Part shown: one piece after another, positions 54,384 through 63,478 of the stretch
Layout: each line of letters opens with the position of its first letter
How positions within the stretch are numbered: the stretch's first letter is position 1
Assembly: GCF_009208555.1 (NCBI RefSeq)
Contig: NZ_WFLI01000026.1
Span: forward strand, 1 to 64,000
Direction of reading: 5' to 3'
Origin: Janthinobacterium violaceinigrum
GTDB taxonomy: Bacteria; Pseudomonadota; Gammaproteobacteria; Burkholderiales; Burkholderiaceae_D
DNA: 64,000 bases
Made by a program: the position numbers and the translations under genes
Notes under the pieces: model-generated
Told to the model about the DNA's origin: nothing
The model's input: only the letters and a program-made list of their open reading frames with translations
Database searches by the model: none

Positions 54384-56882
54384 TTAAAACGCGTAACGCA
54401 CGCCCACATTCACGCTGCGCGGCGCGCCTGCCGCATAGAACGTCGCGTTGACCATCGGATAGTCGCCATTCACGGCGGGCAGCGGGCGGGCGGCGAAATT
54501 GCCGTTGGCATCGAACCCCGTCGCGCCCAGCTGGGCCGCCGTCGCGTACTTGCGGTCGAACAAGTTATTTACTTGGGCAAATACGCTGAGGCGGGGCGTC
54601 AGCTGGTACTTGCCGTTCAGCTCGACCACGGCGTAGCCGGCGCTCTTGCCCGGCCCCAGGTAGGACGGGCCGCCCGCCTGGTGGCCATTGTTTTCATTGC
54701 CGCGCGCGTAGGCGCTCGACACGGCCGTCATGGCCAGGCCCACCGTCCAGTCGCGTCCGCCCTCGTAATCCACGTGCGCCTTCAGGATATGGCTGGGCGT
54801 CAGGGGAATGCGGTTACCAGGCATGATGACGATATTGCCTTCCAGGCCGGGCGCCGCCGCATCGCTGCTGCTGTTGGCGCTGCCGTTGACCACTTCGCGG
54901 CTTTGATACGTGGCCTGCAGCCACGTGTAGTTGACGCCGAAGTCCAGCGCGCCCGCCTTGCCATCAAGCGCCAGTTCCACGCCCTGGTGCCGCGTCTTGC
55001 CGAAATTCTTGAAGTAGCCGAAACCCGCCTGGTTGTCGGCCACGAACAGGATGTCGTCGTGGTTTTCTGCGCGGAATACGCCCGCGCTCCAACGGGCCAC
55101 GCTGGCGAACGTGCCGCGCACGCCCGCTTCCCACGTCTTCGTCACCACCTGCTTCAAGGGCGGGTCGCCCGCCATGGCGTTGGGCAGGCGGCACGGGTTT
55201 TCCGGGTCGGCGCAACCGAGTTCGATGGCCGTCGGCGTGCGGCTGCCTTCGTTGTAGCCGAGGTAGGCGCTCACGCCTGCGGCTGGCGCATAGGCCAGGC
55301 CGATGGCGGGATTGAAGCGGCTGAAACGGTGGTCGCCATCGAGCGAGCCGCCGCCGCCGCCGGGCGTGATGGCGTCGCGGTTGCGCACGGTGCTGCGGTT
55401 GTAGCGGCCCGAGACGGTCAAGGTCAGATCTTGAGTGAACGCCATGCTGTCGCTCGCATACACGCTCCACGTACGCATGCGCCCGCTCAAGTCGACCCGG
55501 TTGTCCACGGGCGTGCCATCGTCATCGATTTCCGTGCCGTCGGCAAAGAAGTTCACGGGCGTGATGCTGCGGTCCGGATTCAGATAGCCGAACTGGCTGG
55601 TCTGGCGGAACGTGGCGTGGCTCACGTCGTAGGCGGCACCGGCCGTGACCGTATGGCGCACTCCCGCCACGTCGGCCAGCGCGGTGAACTGGCCCGAAAA
55701 CCCATAGTTTTCCTGCTGCGTATGGCTGCGGTTGATCATGCCGTTGCATTTTTCGGCCGGCTCATCGTTCAGCAGCACGTTGGCGATGCAGCGCCATTTG
55801 GGGAAAGGCGTGTTGGACGCGTTCGCCCCGCTGGCGGGAAAGCCCGTGTAGCCGGCCGCCGCCAGCGCCGCGCGCTCGGCCGCGCCGGGCTGGTAGACGG
55901 ACTGGTCGAGCGACTCGTCGTTCAGGTCGCCGTTAAACGTGTGCGTGTCGATCTTGCGGTAATACACATTGCCGGACAATAGCAAGGCCGTGCTGGCCTG
56001 GTGCTTGCCCGTCACGTTCAACAGGGTCGACTTGTTTTCCGTCAAGTCCGGCTTGGTGTAGACGCTGCGGTAATCGCGCGCCAGCATGCGCTGTTCCTGC
56101 AAGCCATTGCCCGTCAGCGCATTGTCCGCGTGGGACACGGTGGCGGCAATGTCCGTGCGCGCATCGCCCCAGCCCAGCTTGCCAAACACCTGGCGCACGT
56201 CGGACGGCGAATCGTCGCGCCAGCCCTCTTCCTTGAAACGGTTGCCCGTCACGTACCAGTGCCAGCCCTGCGCATTGCTGCCGCCATGCTCGGCCTCCAC
56301 GGCGCGGCGCTGGTGCGAACCCAGGCGCGCCTCGATGGCGGTGCCGGGACTGCTGCGGCCATCCTTGGTCTGCAGGGCCAGCGCGCCGCCCAGGGTGTTC
56401 AGGCCGAACAGGGGATTCGAGCCCGGCATCAGGGTCAGCGACCCGATGGCCATGCGCGGGATCAGGTCCCAGCTGACGACGTCGCCGAACGGCTGGTTCA
56501 GTCGCATGCCGTCGAGGTAGACGGACAGGCCCTGGGGCGTGCCAAGCAAGGGCGAGGCCGTGTAGCCGCGGTAGCTGACGTCGGGCTGGAACGGATTGTT
56601 CTGCACCTCGTTCACATACACGCTGCCCAGGTTGCGGCGCAGGAAAGCGGAAATGTCGAGCGCGCCGCTGCGGGCGATCTGCTGCGCGCTGGCCGTCTGC
56701 ACGGGCGCGGCCAGGGTATCGCGCGGCTGCTCCACGGTGGGCAGCGGCATGCTGCCCGTAATGATGACGGTGGGCAAGTCGCCCGAAGCGGCCAGGTGCG
56801 CGTCCAGGCTGGCGGCAGCCGGTTCGGCGGCCTGCGCCTGGCACAGTGCCATGGCGGCGGCCGCAAATAAAGTCAGTTTCAT
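54384..56882 (-). CDS. TonB-dependent outer-membrane receptor
   Basis: 832 residues. Signal peptide (MKLTLFAAAAMALCQAQA), TonB box-like segment (DLPTVIITG), plug domain with FLRRNLGSVYVNEVQNNPFQPDVSYRGYTASPLLGTPQG, and a C-terminal 22-strand barrel ending in VNVGVRYAF (terminal Phe). Ligand unknown; no siderophore genes nearby. Start at 56882 is supported by GGGGA and the signal peptide; a frame open to 57026 is upstream noise. A 16-18 bp inverted repeat lies upstream. Confidence 0.93.
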   Translation of the reverse strand: MKLTLFAAAAMALCQAQAAEPAAASLDAHLAASGDLPTVIITGSMPLPTVEQPRDTLAAPVQTASAQQIARSGALDISAFLRRNLGSVYVNEVQNNPFQPDVSYRGYTASPLLGTPQGLSVYLDGMRLNQPFGDVVSWDLIPRMAIGSLTLMPGSNPLFGLNTLGGALALQTKDGRSSPGTAIEARLGSHQRRAVEAEHGGSNAQGWHWYVTGNRFKEEGWRDDSPSDVRQVFGKLGWGDARTDIAATVSHADNALTGNGLQEQRMLARDYRSVYTKPDLTENKSTLLNVTGKHQASTALLLSGNVYYRKIDTHTFNGDLNDESLDQSVYQPGAAERAALAAAGYTGFPASGANASNTPFPKWRCIANVLLNDEPAEKCNGMINRSHTQQENYGFSGQFTALADVAGVRHTVTAGAAYDVSHATFRQTSQFGYLNPDRSITPVNFFADGTEIDDDGTPVDNRVDLSGRMRTWSVYASDSMAFTQDLTLTVSGRYNRSTVRNRDAITPGGGGGSLDGDHRFSRFNPAIGLAYAPAAGVSAYLGYNEGSRTPTAIELGCADPENPCRLPNAMAGDPPLKQVVTKTWEAGVRGTFASVARWSAGVFRAENHDDILFVADNQAGFGYFKNFGKTRHQGVELALDGKAGALDFGVNYTWLQATYQSREVVNGSANSSSDAAAPGLEGNIVIMPGNRIPLTPSHILKAHVDYEGGRDWTVGLAMTAVSSAYARGNENNGHQAGGPSYLGPGKSAGYAVVELNGKYQLTPRLSVFAQVNNLFDRKYATAAQLGATGFDANGNFAARPLPAVNGDYPMVNATFYAAGAPRSVNVGVRYAF

Positions 56883-56917
56883 GCTGGTCCCCAGTGGTTT
56901 TATCGTGGTTTTTATTA

Positions 56918-56935
56918 CTGTCCAGTATCGGACAG
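56918..56935. promoter_or_regulatory. Operator candidate upstream of TonB receptor
   Basis: CTGTCC-agtatc-GGACAG, a perfect 6-bp inverted repeat with a 6-base spacer, 36 bases upstream of the receptor start, between the receptor and lrp genes. Regulator unknown. Confidence 0.5.
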
Positions 56936-56979
56936 CCACCGGGTGATGGACTAGGGAAAAACTCCCGCCGTGCGGGGGA

Positions 56980-57441
56980 CTAGCGTTGCAAGGGCAAATA
57001 ACTCTGTTTGAGCTGGCGCAAGACAAAGCTCGATTTGCTGTGGCGGATGCCGGGAATTTTATACAGGCGCTCGCGCAGCAGGCGTTCGTAGTCGCGCGTG
57101 TCGCTCACGGCGATGCGCAGGTAGTAATCGTAGTCGCCGGAGACGAGAAACGCTTCCAGCACTTCCGGGATCATGGCCAGCGCGTGGCCGAACTCGAACA
57201 GCGCCTGGTCGGAATGGTCGTCCAGGGTCACTTGCACGATGACGGTATCGGCCAGTCCCACCTTGGCCGCGTTGACGTTCACCGTGTAGCCCTCGATGAC
57301 GCCATCGTCTTCCATGCGCTTGATGCGCGCCCAGCACGGCGACGACGTCAGGCCCACCTTGGCGCTCAGGTCATGCAGGCTGATGCGGGCATCCTGCTGC
57401 AGGGCAGTCAGGATGGCGAGGTCGAATTTATCCAGTTTCAT
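56980..57441 (-). CDS. Lrp/AsnC family transcriptional regulator
   Basis: 153 residues. N-terminal HTH (LDKFDLAILTALQQDARISLHDLSAKVGLTSSPCWARIKRME) and C-terminal AsnC/RAM ligand domain (VIEGYTVNVNAAKVGL, FLVSGDYDYYLRIAVSD). Divergent from an acetolactate-synthase-type gene, with a near-consensus Lrp box between them; the amino acid it senses is not known. Transcribed on the same strand as the TonB receptor 98 bases downstream. Confidence 0.94.
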   Translation of the reverse strand: MKLDKFDLAILTALQQDARISLHDLSAKVGLTSSPCWARIKRMEDDGVIEGYTVNVNAAKVGLADTVIVQVTLDDHSDQALFEFGHALAMIPEVLEAFLVSGDYDYYLRIAVSDTRDYERLLRERLYKIPGIRHSKSSFVLRQLKQSYLPLQR

Positions 57442-57461
57442 TCTGCTTTTCCCTATTATTT

Positions 57462-57476
57462 CAGCAAATTTTGCTT
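57462..57476. promoter_or_regulatory. Lrp-type operator, near consensus
   Basis: CAGCAAATTTTGCTT matches the E. coli Lrp consensus YAGHAWATTWTDCTR at 14 of 15 positions and contains a perfect 13-bp palindrome (AGCAAA-t-TTTGCT, 57463-57475). It lies in the 99-bp gap between the divergent lrp gene and the acetolactate-synthase-type gene. Confidence 0.7.
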
Positions 57477-57540
57477 AAATATGCATTTTATACGAGAAAA
57501 CCAGCAGCCTTTTCTGCGCCAGCAAGCAGAAAATAGGCAC

Positions 57541-59307
57541 ATGAAACCCGATCCCGCTCCCCTCCTCGCCCCGCCCTCCGACACCGCCGCGCCACGCAAT
57601 GGCGCCAGCGTCCTGATCGACACCCTGCTGGCGCTGGGCGTCGATACCGTCTTCGGCTATCCGGGCGGCGCCGTGCTGCCCCTGTACGACGCGCTGCATG
57701 CCCAGCCCCGTCTGCGCCATGTGCTGGTGCGCCACGAACAGGCAGCCGTGCACGCGGCCGAAGGCTATGCGCGCAGCACGGGACGGCCCGGCGTCGTCTT
57801 CGTCACGTCCGGCCCCGGCATGAGCAATACCACCACGGGCTTGCTCGACGCCCTGTGCGATTCGGTGCCCGTCATCTGCATCAGCGGCCAGGTGGCCACC
57901 ACCAGCATCGGCACGAACGCCTTCCAGGAATGCGACGCGCTGGGCATTTCGCGCCCCGTCACCAAGTGGAACCGGCAAATCCGGTCGGCCGAGGACACGG
58001 CGGCCGTCGTGCACGAAGCGCACGCGCAAGCCACGCAGGGCCGGCCCGGCCCCGTGCTGGTCGATTTCCCCAAGGATATGCAACTGGCGCCCGTCACGCA
58101 GCACACGCCGCTGCCGCCCGCCGCCACAACCCCTGCCGCGCCCCTGCCGCAGCTCGCCGACCTGGAACGGGCCGCCAGCCTGATCGCCGGCGCGCGCCAG
58201 CCCGTGTTCTATGGCGGCGGGGGACTCGTCAATTCCGGCCTCGATGCCTGCGCCGCATTTGGGCAGCTGGTCAAGCTGGCGGCCGCGCCCTGCACCTTGA
58301 CCCTGCTGGGCCTGGGCGCCTTTCCCGCCGCGCACCCTGCCTTCCTGGGCATGCTGGGCATGCACGGCACGCTGGAAGCGAACCTGGCCATGCACCATGC
58401 GGACCTGGTCGTCTGCGTGGGCGCCCGCTTCGACGACCGGGTGACGGGCCGCCTGGATGCCTTCTGCCCCGGCGCGAAAATCATCCACGTCGATATCGAT
58501 CCGGCGTCCATACACAAGGTGGTGCGCGCCGACGTGGCCCTGCGCGGCGATTGCGCGCCCGTGCTGGCCGCCTTGCTGGCGCAGCTGCGCGGACGCCTGC
58601 TGGCGGACCGCCAGCCGTGGTGGCAGCGCATCGACGGCTGGCGCGCGCAGGACAGCCTGGCGTTCGACGACACGCCGCAGGTGATCGCGCCGCAGGCGCT
58701 GATGCGGCGCCTGCAGGTGGCGCTGGACAGTATGGATGGCGGCGACGCCATCGTCTCCACCGACGTGGGCCAGCACCAGATGTGGGCGGCGCAGCACTTG
58801 CGCTTCGCGCAGCCGCGCCGCTGGCTGACCTCGGGCGGCGCCGGCACCATGGGGTATGGCTTGCCGGCCGCCATCGGCGCGCAGGTCGCCCATCCCCACA
58901 AGCGCGTCGTGTGCGTCAGCGGCGACGCCTCGATTCTGATGAATATCCAGGAACTGGCCACCGCCGTGCAGCACCGCCTGCCCGTGAAAGTGGTGCTGTC
59001 GAACAATGGCTACATGGGCATGGTGCGCCAGTGGCAAGAACTCATCCATGGCGGGCGCTACAGCCACAGCTACACGGAAGCGCTGCCCGATTTCGTCGCG
59101 CTGGCACGCGCGTTCGGCTGGCAGGCGCACACGGTGAGCCGGCGCGAGGAACTCGACGCAGCGCTGGCGGCCTGCCTGGCATCCGAGGGGCCCTACTTCC
59201 TCGACGTGCGCGTGCATGGCGCGGAAAACTGCTTCCCCATGCTGGCGCCCGGCGCGGGCCACCATGAGGTGACCTTATCCAAAGGAAATGTGTACAGCGA
59301 ACGGTAG
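57541..59307 (+). CDS. Acetolactate synthase-type TPP enzyme, large subunit
   Basis: 588 residues, length of acetohydroxyacid synthase large subunits. Catalytic Glu in VLVRHEQAAVHAAEGYAR, the FAD/quinone-binding middle domain (PVFYGGGGLVNSG, GARFDDRVTGRLDAF), and the TPP motif GDASILMNIQELATA-through-NNGYMGMVRQWQE. The QWQE tryptophan is an AHAS mark. No small regulatory subunit (IlvH) is adjacent, so this may be a second isozyme or a catabolic acetolactate synthase. Divergent Lrp regulator and Lrp box suggest amino-acid-responsive control. The stop lies in the arm of an inverted repeat. Confidence 0.9.
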   Translation: MKPDPAPLLAPPSDTAAPRNGASVLIDTLLALGVDTVFGYPGGAVLPLYDALHAQPRLRHVLVRHEQAAVHAAEGYARSTGRPGVVFVTSGPGMSNTTTGLLDALCDSVPVICISGQVATTSIGTNAFQECDALGISRPVTKWNRQIRSAEDTAAVVHEAHAQATQGRPGPVLVDFPKDMQLAPVTQHTPLPPAATTPAAPLPQLADLERAASLIAGARQPVFYGGGGLVNSGLDACAAFGQLVKLAAAPCTLTLLGLGAFPAAHPAFLGMLGMHGTLEANLAMHHADLVVCVGARFDDRVTGRLDAFCPGAKIIHVDIDPASIHKVVRADVALRGDCAPVLAALLAQLRGRLLADRQPWWQRIDGWRAQDSLAFDDTPQVIAPQALMRRLQVALDSMDGGDAIVSTDVGQHQMWAAQHLRFAQPRRWLTSGGAGTMGYGLPAAIGAQVAHPHKRVVCVSGDASILMNIQELATAVQHRLPVKVVLSNNGYMGMVRQWQELIHGGRYSHSYTEALPDFVALARAFGWQAHTVSRREELDAALAACLASEGPYFLDVRVHGAENCFPMLAPGAGHHEVTLSKGNVYSER

Positions 59308-59347
59308 GTCGGATTACGCGAGGCGAGGCCGCGCTAATCCGACCTAC
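59304..59347. repeat. GTAGGTCGGATTA inverted repeat between convergent genes
   Basis: 13-bp perfect arms (59304-59316 and 59335-59347) with an 18-base GC-rich loop. The GTAG at the outer end of each arm provides the TAG stop for both flanking genes (59305-59307 plus, 59344-59346 minus). Resembles the dispersed GTAGG(T/G)CGGATTA-type repeats known in many proteobacteria. Confidence 0.75.
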
Positions 59348-60216
59348 GTCCAGATCCTGTAGATCCAGTAGCTCTCGTCGTCGCGGATGGCGCGCGCCAG
59401 CTCGGTAGGACTCAAGCCCGTGATTTCGCGCGTCTCGCGGCAGAAATGGGCCTGGTCGGCGTAACCGCCGCTGGCGGCGATATCGGACCAGGACACCGTG
59501 CCTTGCAGGATGGCGCCACGCTCGTCGAGAAACAGCTGTTCCGCGCGGCGCATGCGGCGCAAGGTGCGCATGGGCTGGCCGGCCCATGCCTTGATGCGGC
59601 GCTCGATATTGCGCGCGCCGCTGGCCAGGCCCGTCGATGCCGCCTGCACGCCCAGGCGGCGCACCCAGTCCTGCACGGCGCCGGCCGGATGGTCGCCGCT
59701 CTTGCGCGCCGCCTGCCAGCGCGGGGCCAGGAAATCTTCCACCAGGCGCATGCGGACGTCATCATCGGGCGCGGCCAGCACGGCGTCCGACAGGGCCAGC
59801 CAGTCGGCGCCAAACACGGCATCGAGCGGGCGGAACTGGTCCAGCAAGGCATCCATCGATACGCCCGTCAACGCATGCAGGGCGGCCGGGTAAAACATCA
59901 CGACAAACGTGTGCACGGGGCCGGGGTTATAGCTGACCAGCGGATACGAACGGGGGCCGCCGAACAGCGCGGGCGGCATGCGCACGTCCGGCAGCGACAG
60001 GCCCGGCGCGGCCGCTTCCACCTCGCCCGCGACGGTCCAGATGATGCTGCACATGGGCACGGCAGGAAAGCGGTTCAGGCGCTGGGACGACGGCAAGGGC
60101 GCGCAGCCCATGGTGTTGCGCACGAGCATGGCCCGCACGCAGGAGGCGAGCGCGGTGCGCGGCGCGATCAGGCGCGTGACGGGTGCGGGAGTCGGTGTGG
60201 AAGCCATGGCGGCCAT
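59344..60216 (-). CDS. AraC family transcriptional regulator
   Basis: 290 residues. An N-terminal ligand/DUF region (CSIIWTVAGEVEA, FGGPRSYPLVSYNPG, HTFVVMFYPAAL) is followed by the C-terminal AraC HTH (ARNIERRIKAWAGQPMRTLRRMRRAEQL and SDIAASGGYADQAHFCRETREITG). Target unknown; the divergent P450 gene is the nearest candidate. Two Met codons (60216, 60207) fit; a TACAAT sequence overlaps the first, so a leaderless start at 60207 is possible. Convergent with the acetolactate-synthase gene through the inverted repeat. Confidence 0.88.
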   Translation of the reverse strand: MAAMASTPTPAPVTRLIAPRTALASCVRAMLVRNTMGCAPLPSSQRLNRFPAVPMCSIIWTVAGEVEAAAPGLSLPDVRMPPALFGGPRSYPLVSYNPGPVHTFVVMFYPAALHALTGVSMDALLDQFRPLDAVFGADWLALSDAVLAAPDDDVRMRLVEDFLAPRWQAARKSGDHPAGAVQDWVRRLGVQAASTGLASGARNIERRIKAWAGQPMRTLRRMRRAEQLFLDERGAILQGTVSWSDIAASGGYADQAHFCRETREITGLSPTELARAIRDDESYWIYRIWT

Positions 60217-60343
60217 TGTAGCGGGATTTTTTTGCTGCGCCACGCTGTCGTAAACGTTCAATACACGGGGACCGCAAGCGCGTAGAGTACGGTTATTGTT
60301 GCAAGCAATCCTCATACTTTCACCGTATCGACAGGAGATGTTC

Positions 60344-61786
60344 ATGCCGCCACTCGACCACGCCGCCGCGCCCGCCATCGCGCGGCCCTTGCGCCAGATC
60401 CGCCGCCTGCCGGGGCCGTTCGCCCTGCCCATCGTCGGCAACAGCCTGCAGATCAAGCTCACGCGCATCCACCGCGACGTGGAAGAGTGGGTACAGCGCT
60501 ACGGTCCCTTCATGCGCGCCTGGTTCGGCCGCACCCTGGTGCTGGTGGTGGCCGACAGCGAGGCCGTCGGCGCCGTGCTGCGCGACCGGCCCGACGGTTT
60601 CCGCCGCCCCCTGAGCAGCTCCGTCGTCTCCGACGAAATGGGCGGCGTGCCCGGCCTGTTCCTGGCCGAGGGCACGGAGTGGCGCAACCAGCGCCGCATG
60701 GTCATGGCCGGCATGGCGCCCGGCGCCATCAAGGCGTATTTCCCCGCGCTGGTGACGGTGGCCCAGCGCCTGCAGCGGCGCTGGCATCTTGCCGCCACGC
60801 AAGGCCAGGCCATCGACCTCGATGGCGACCTGAAACGCTACACGGTCGACATCATCGCCGGCCTGGCCTTCGGCACGGAAGTCAACACGCTCGAATCGGG
60901 CGAGGACGTGATCCAGCGCCACATGGATGACATCCTGCCCGCCGTGGCGCGGCGCAGCCTGTCCATGTTCCCGTACTGGCGCTACGTGAAACTGCCCGTC
61001 GACCGGCGCCTGGACCGCGACGTGGCGGCCCTGTCCGCCGCCGTGGCCGGCCTGGTGCAGCAGGCGCGCACGCGCATGGCGCACGACCCGGCACGGCGCG
61101 AGCGTCCGCCCAACCTGCTCGAAGCGATGATCGCCGCCGCCGACCTGGAAGGCAGCGGCGTGAGCGACCGCAACGTGGCCGGCAATGTGCTGACCATGCT
61201 GCTGGCCGGCGAAGACACGACGGCCAACACGGTGTCCTGGATGATCTATCTGTTGCAGCGCCATCCGCATACCCTGGCCCGGGCGCGCGAAGAAGTGCGG
61301 CGCGTGGCGCCCGACGCGGCCCGCTTCACGATCGAGCAGATGGATAGCCTCGACTACCTGGGCGCGTGCGCCAGCGAAGCCATGCGCCTGAAACCCGTGG
61401 CGCCGTTCCTGCCCGTGGAGGCGCTGCGCGACACGGTGATCGGCGATATCGCCGTGCCGGCCGGCACATTGGTGTGGTGCGTGATGCGCCACGACACGGT
61501 GTCCGATGCGCACTTTCCCGACGCGCAGGCGTTCCAGCCCGAACGCTGGCTGGCCGAGGGCGGCGAGGCAAACAACAAGCGCGCGTCGATGCCCTTCGGC
61601 GCCGGCTTGCGCACGTGCCCGGGCCGCTATCTGGCCTTGTTGGAAATCAAGATCGCCATGGCCATGCTGCTGGGCAGCTTCGACATCGCCGGCGTCGACA
61701 CGCCCGATGGCGGCGAGGCGCAGGAACTGATGGGGTTTGTCATGTCGCCCATCGGCTTGACGATGCGCCTTGCGCGGCCGCAGTGA
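60344..61786 (+). CDS. Cytochrome P450
   Basis: 480 residues, soluble-type. Signature elements: I-helix LLAGEDTTANTV, K-helix ExxR-like ASEAMRLKP, and the heme-binding loop FGAGLRTCPGRYLALLE with Cys425 as axial ligand. Substrate unknown; no ferredoxin or reductase gene is adjacent. Start at 60344 is chosen because GGAG lies six bases before it. Appears to head a run with the GNAT and MazG-like genes. Divergent from the AraC regulator. Confidence 0.94.
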   Translation: MPPLDHAAAPAIARPLRQIRRLPGPFALPIVGNSLQIKLTRIHRDVEEWVQRYGPFMRAWFGRTLVLVVADSEAVGAVLRDRPDGFRRPLSSSVVSDEMGGVPGLFLAEGTEWRNQRRMVMAGMAPGAIKAYFPALVTVAQRLQRRWHLAATQGQAIDLDGDLKRYTVDIIAGLAFGTEVNTLESGEDVIQRHMDDILPAVARRSLSMFPYWRYVKLPVDRRLDRDVAALSAAVAGLVQQARTRMAHDPARRERPPNLLEAMIAAADLEGSGVSDRNVAGNVLTMLLAGEDTTANTVSWMIYLLQRHPHTLARAREEVRRVAPDAARFTIEQMDSLDYLGACASEAMRLKPVAPFLPVEALRDTVIGDIAVPAGTLVWCVMRHDTVSDAHFPDAQAFQPERWLAEGGEANNKRASMPFGAGLRTCPGRYLALLEIKIAMAMLLGSFDIAGVDTPDGGEAQELMGFVMSPIGLTMRLARPQ

Positions 61787-61821
61787 TACCATGGGGGAAA
61801 TCCCATACACGTGACTCCCCC

Positions 61822-62283
61822 ATGACCATCCGCCTGGAATCGCCGCAGCAAGCCGACGTGCAAACCCTGATCGCCGAGCTTGATGCCTATCAACAAACCC
61901 TGTATCCGGCCGAGTGCGTCTACTCGCTGGACCTGGCATCGTTGCCGCCCGATACCCTGCTGTTTGCCGTCGCCCGCGATGCGGCAGGCGCGGCGCGCGC
62001 CTGCGGCGCCATCGTCGTTACGCCCGATTTCGGCGAGCTCAAGCGCATGTACGTGCACCCGGACAGCCGTGGCCAGGGCCTGGCGAAACGCTTGCTGGCC
62101 TTGCTGGAAGAACAGGCGCTGGCGCGCGGCTGCCGCTTGCTGACCCTGGAAACGGGCATCCACCAGCCCGACGCCATCTCCCTGTACGCGCGCCACGGCT
62201 ACCAGCGGCGGGGACCGTACGGCGACTATCCCGATGATCCGTTCAGTGTCTTCATGGAAAAACCGTTGCAGGCGGCAGCATGA
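61822..62283 (+). CDS. GNAT family N-acetyltransferase
   Basis: 153 residues. Acetyl-CoA-binding motif VHPDSRGQGLAKRLLALLE (Q/R-x-x-G-x-G/A) and the C-terminal ETGIHQPDAISLYARHGYQRRG. Acceptor unknown. Last four bases overlap the start of the MazG-like gene (ATGA), so the two are co-translated. Confidence 0.9.
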   Translation: MTIRLESPQQADVQTLIAELDAYQQTLYPAECVYSLDLASLPPDTLLFAVARDAAGAARACGAIVVTPDFGELKRMYVHPDSRGQGLAKRLLALLEEQALARGCRLLTLETGIHQPDAISLYARHGYQRRGPYGDYPDDPFSVFMEKPLQAAA

Positions 62284-62639
62284 ACGCGCCCGCCGACAGC
62301 CTGCTCGACATCCGCGCGCGCCTGCGCGCCTTTGCCAGCGAACGCGACTGGGACCAGTTCCACACGCCGAAAAACCTGGCCATGGCCCTGTCCGTGGAAG
62401 TGGCGGAACTGGTGGAACACTACCAGTGGCTGCCCACGGGCGCCGATGGCGAACTGGACGAGGCGAAGCGCACGGGCATCCGCCATGAACTGGCCGACGT
62501 GTTGATGTACCTGGTGCGCCTGGCCGACAAGAGCGGCGTCGACCTGCATGGCGCCGTGCTGGAAAAGATGGCACTCAATGCGCAGAAATACCCGGCGCAG
62601 CAGGTGCGCGGCGACGCGCGCAAATATAGCGCATACTGA
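62280..62639 (+). CDS. MazG-like nucleotide pyrophosphohydrolase
   Basis: 119 residues, single-domain MazG-type. Metal-binding motif SVEVAELVEHYQWL and the distal helix HELADVLMYLVRLADK (E-x-x-E and E-x-x-D pairs). These small dimeric enzymes hydrolyse dNTPs or nucleotide-like molecules to monophosphates (dCTPase/iMazG group). Overlaps the GNAT gene. Confidence 0.92.
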   Translation: MNAPADSLLDIRARLRAFASERDWDQFHTPKNLAMALSVEVAELVEHYQWLPTGADGELDEAKRTGIRHELADVLMYLVRLADKSGVDLHGAVLEKMALNAQKYPAQQVRGDARKYSAY

Positions 62640-62689
62640 TCCCCCCCATCCGTGCGTGGCTGCCGCGCGAAAAGGCGTAGCATTCAGGC

Positions 62690-63478
62690 ATGCGTATTCA
62701 TCTCTCACTGCTGCTCGCTTGCCTGCTCCACGTCCCTGTTGCGCTGGCGCAAACTGCGCCCGTGCCGCAAGTGAAGGTGGACGCCACGCGCGACCCCGTC
62801 GATAAATCCTACCGCAAGATGCTGCAGGGCGTGGACCGCTTCGAGCGCGACCATGCGCTGGCGCCGCAGGCCGTGCTGCGTTTCCGTTTGCTGCCGCGCC
62901 AGCCGGGCGTGGACATGACGGGCGTGCAGCTGCGCATCGCCGGCGACACGGTCAGCATCCCCCTGCCCTTGGCCGAGGACAACAGCTTTGCCCCCGTGCG
63001 CAATGCGCAAGCGGCGCGCGAAGATGCCGTGCTGATCGCCAACCGCAAGGCCACGACCATGAGCTGGCGCGCCCAGGTCATCACGCCCGGCTTGCCGCCC
63101 GGCACGCGGCGCCTGGGCGACTTGCGCCTGGAATGCCGCGCCGGCATGGATTCGGGCCTGATCTCGAACGACCCGCAAATCATCGCCTGGCTGTCCAGCA
63201 TGCTCTACAGCACGGACAAGGTGTGTTCCGAGCCCGATGGCAATTATCTGTTCTTCACGGAGCGCCCCCTGTTCGGCGTCACCCTCGTGCACGGCGAACG
63301 CCGGCTGGCCCTGCCGTTCACCATGCTGTACGCGGGCGGCGAGCAGACGCCCGCTTCGCTGCCCTATTGCGATTGCCAAGTCTTGCTTGACCGCACGTAT
63401 TACGCCCCCCTGTGGGACCAAAACTGGCCGGACGACACCCTGCTGGAATTTACTTACATGGACGAGGTGGCGCCATGA
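62690..63478 (+). CDS. Secreted protein, function unknown
   Basis: 262 residues with a clear signal peptide (MRIHLSLLLACLLHVPVALA-QTAP). Mature part mixes helices and beta strands, with four Cys (ECRAG, VCSEP, YCDCQ) likely paired in the periplasm. I do not recognise the family. The last four bases overlap the start of a small lipoprotein gene, so the two are probably partners. Confidence 0.75.
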   Translation: MRIHLSLLLACLLHVPVALAQTAPVPQVKVDATRDPVDKSYRKMLQGVDRFERDHALAPQAVLRFRLLPRQPGVDMTGVQLRIAGDTVSIPLPLAEDNSFAPVRNAQAAREDAVLIANRKATTMSWRAQVITPGLPPGTRRLGDLRLECRAGMDSGLISNDPQIIAWLSSMLYSTDKVCSEPDGNYLFFTERPLFGVTLVHGERRLALPFTMLYAGGEQTPASLPYCDCQVLLDRTYYAPLWDQNWPDDTLLEFTYMDEVAP

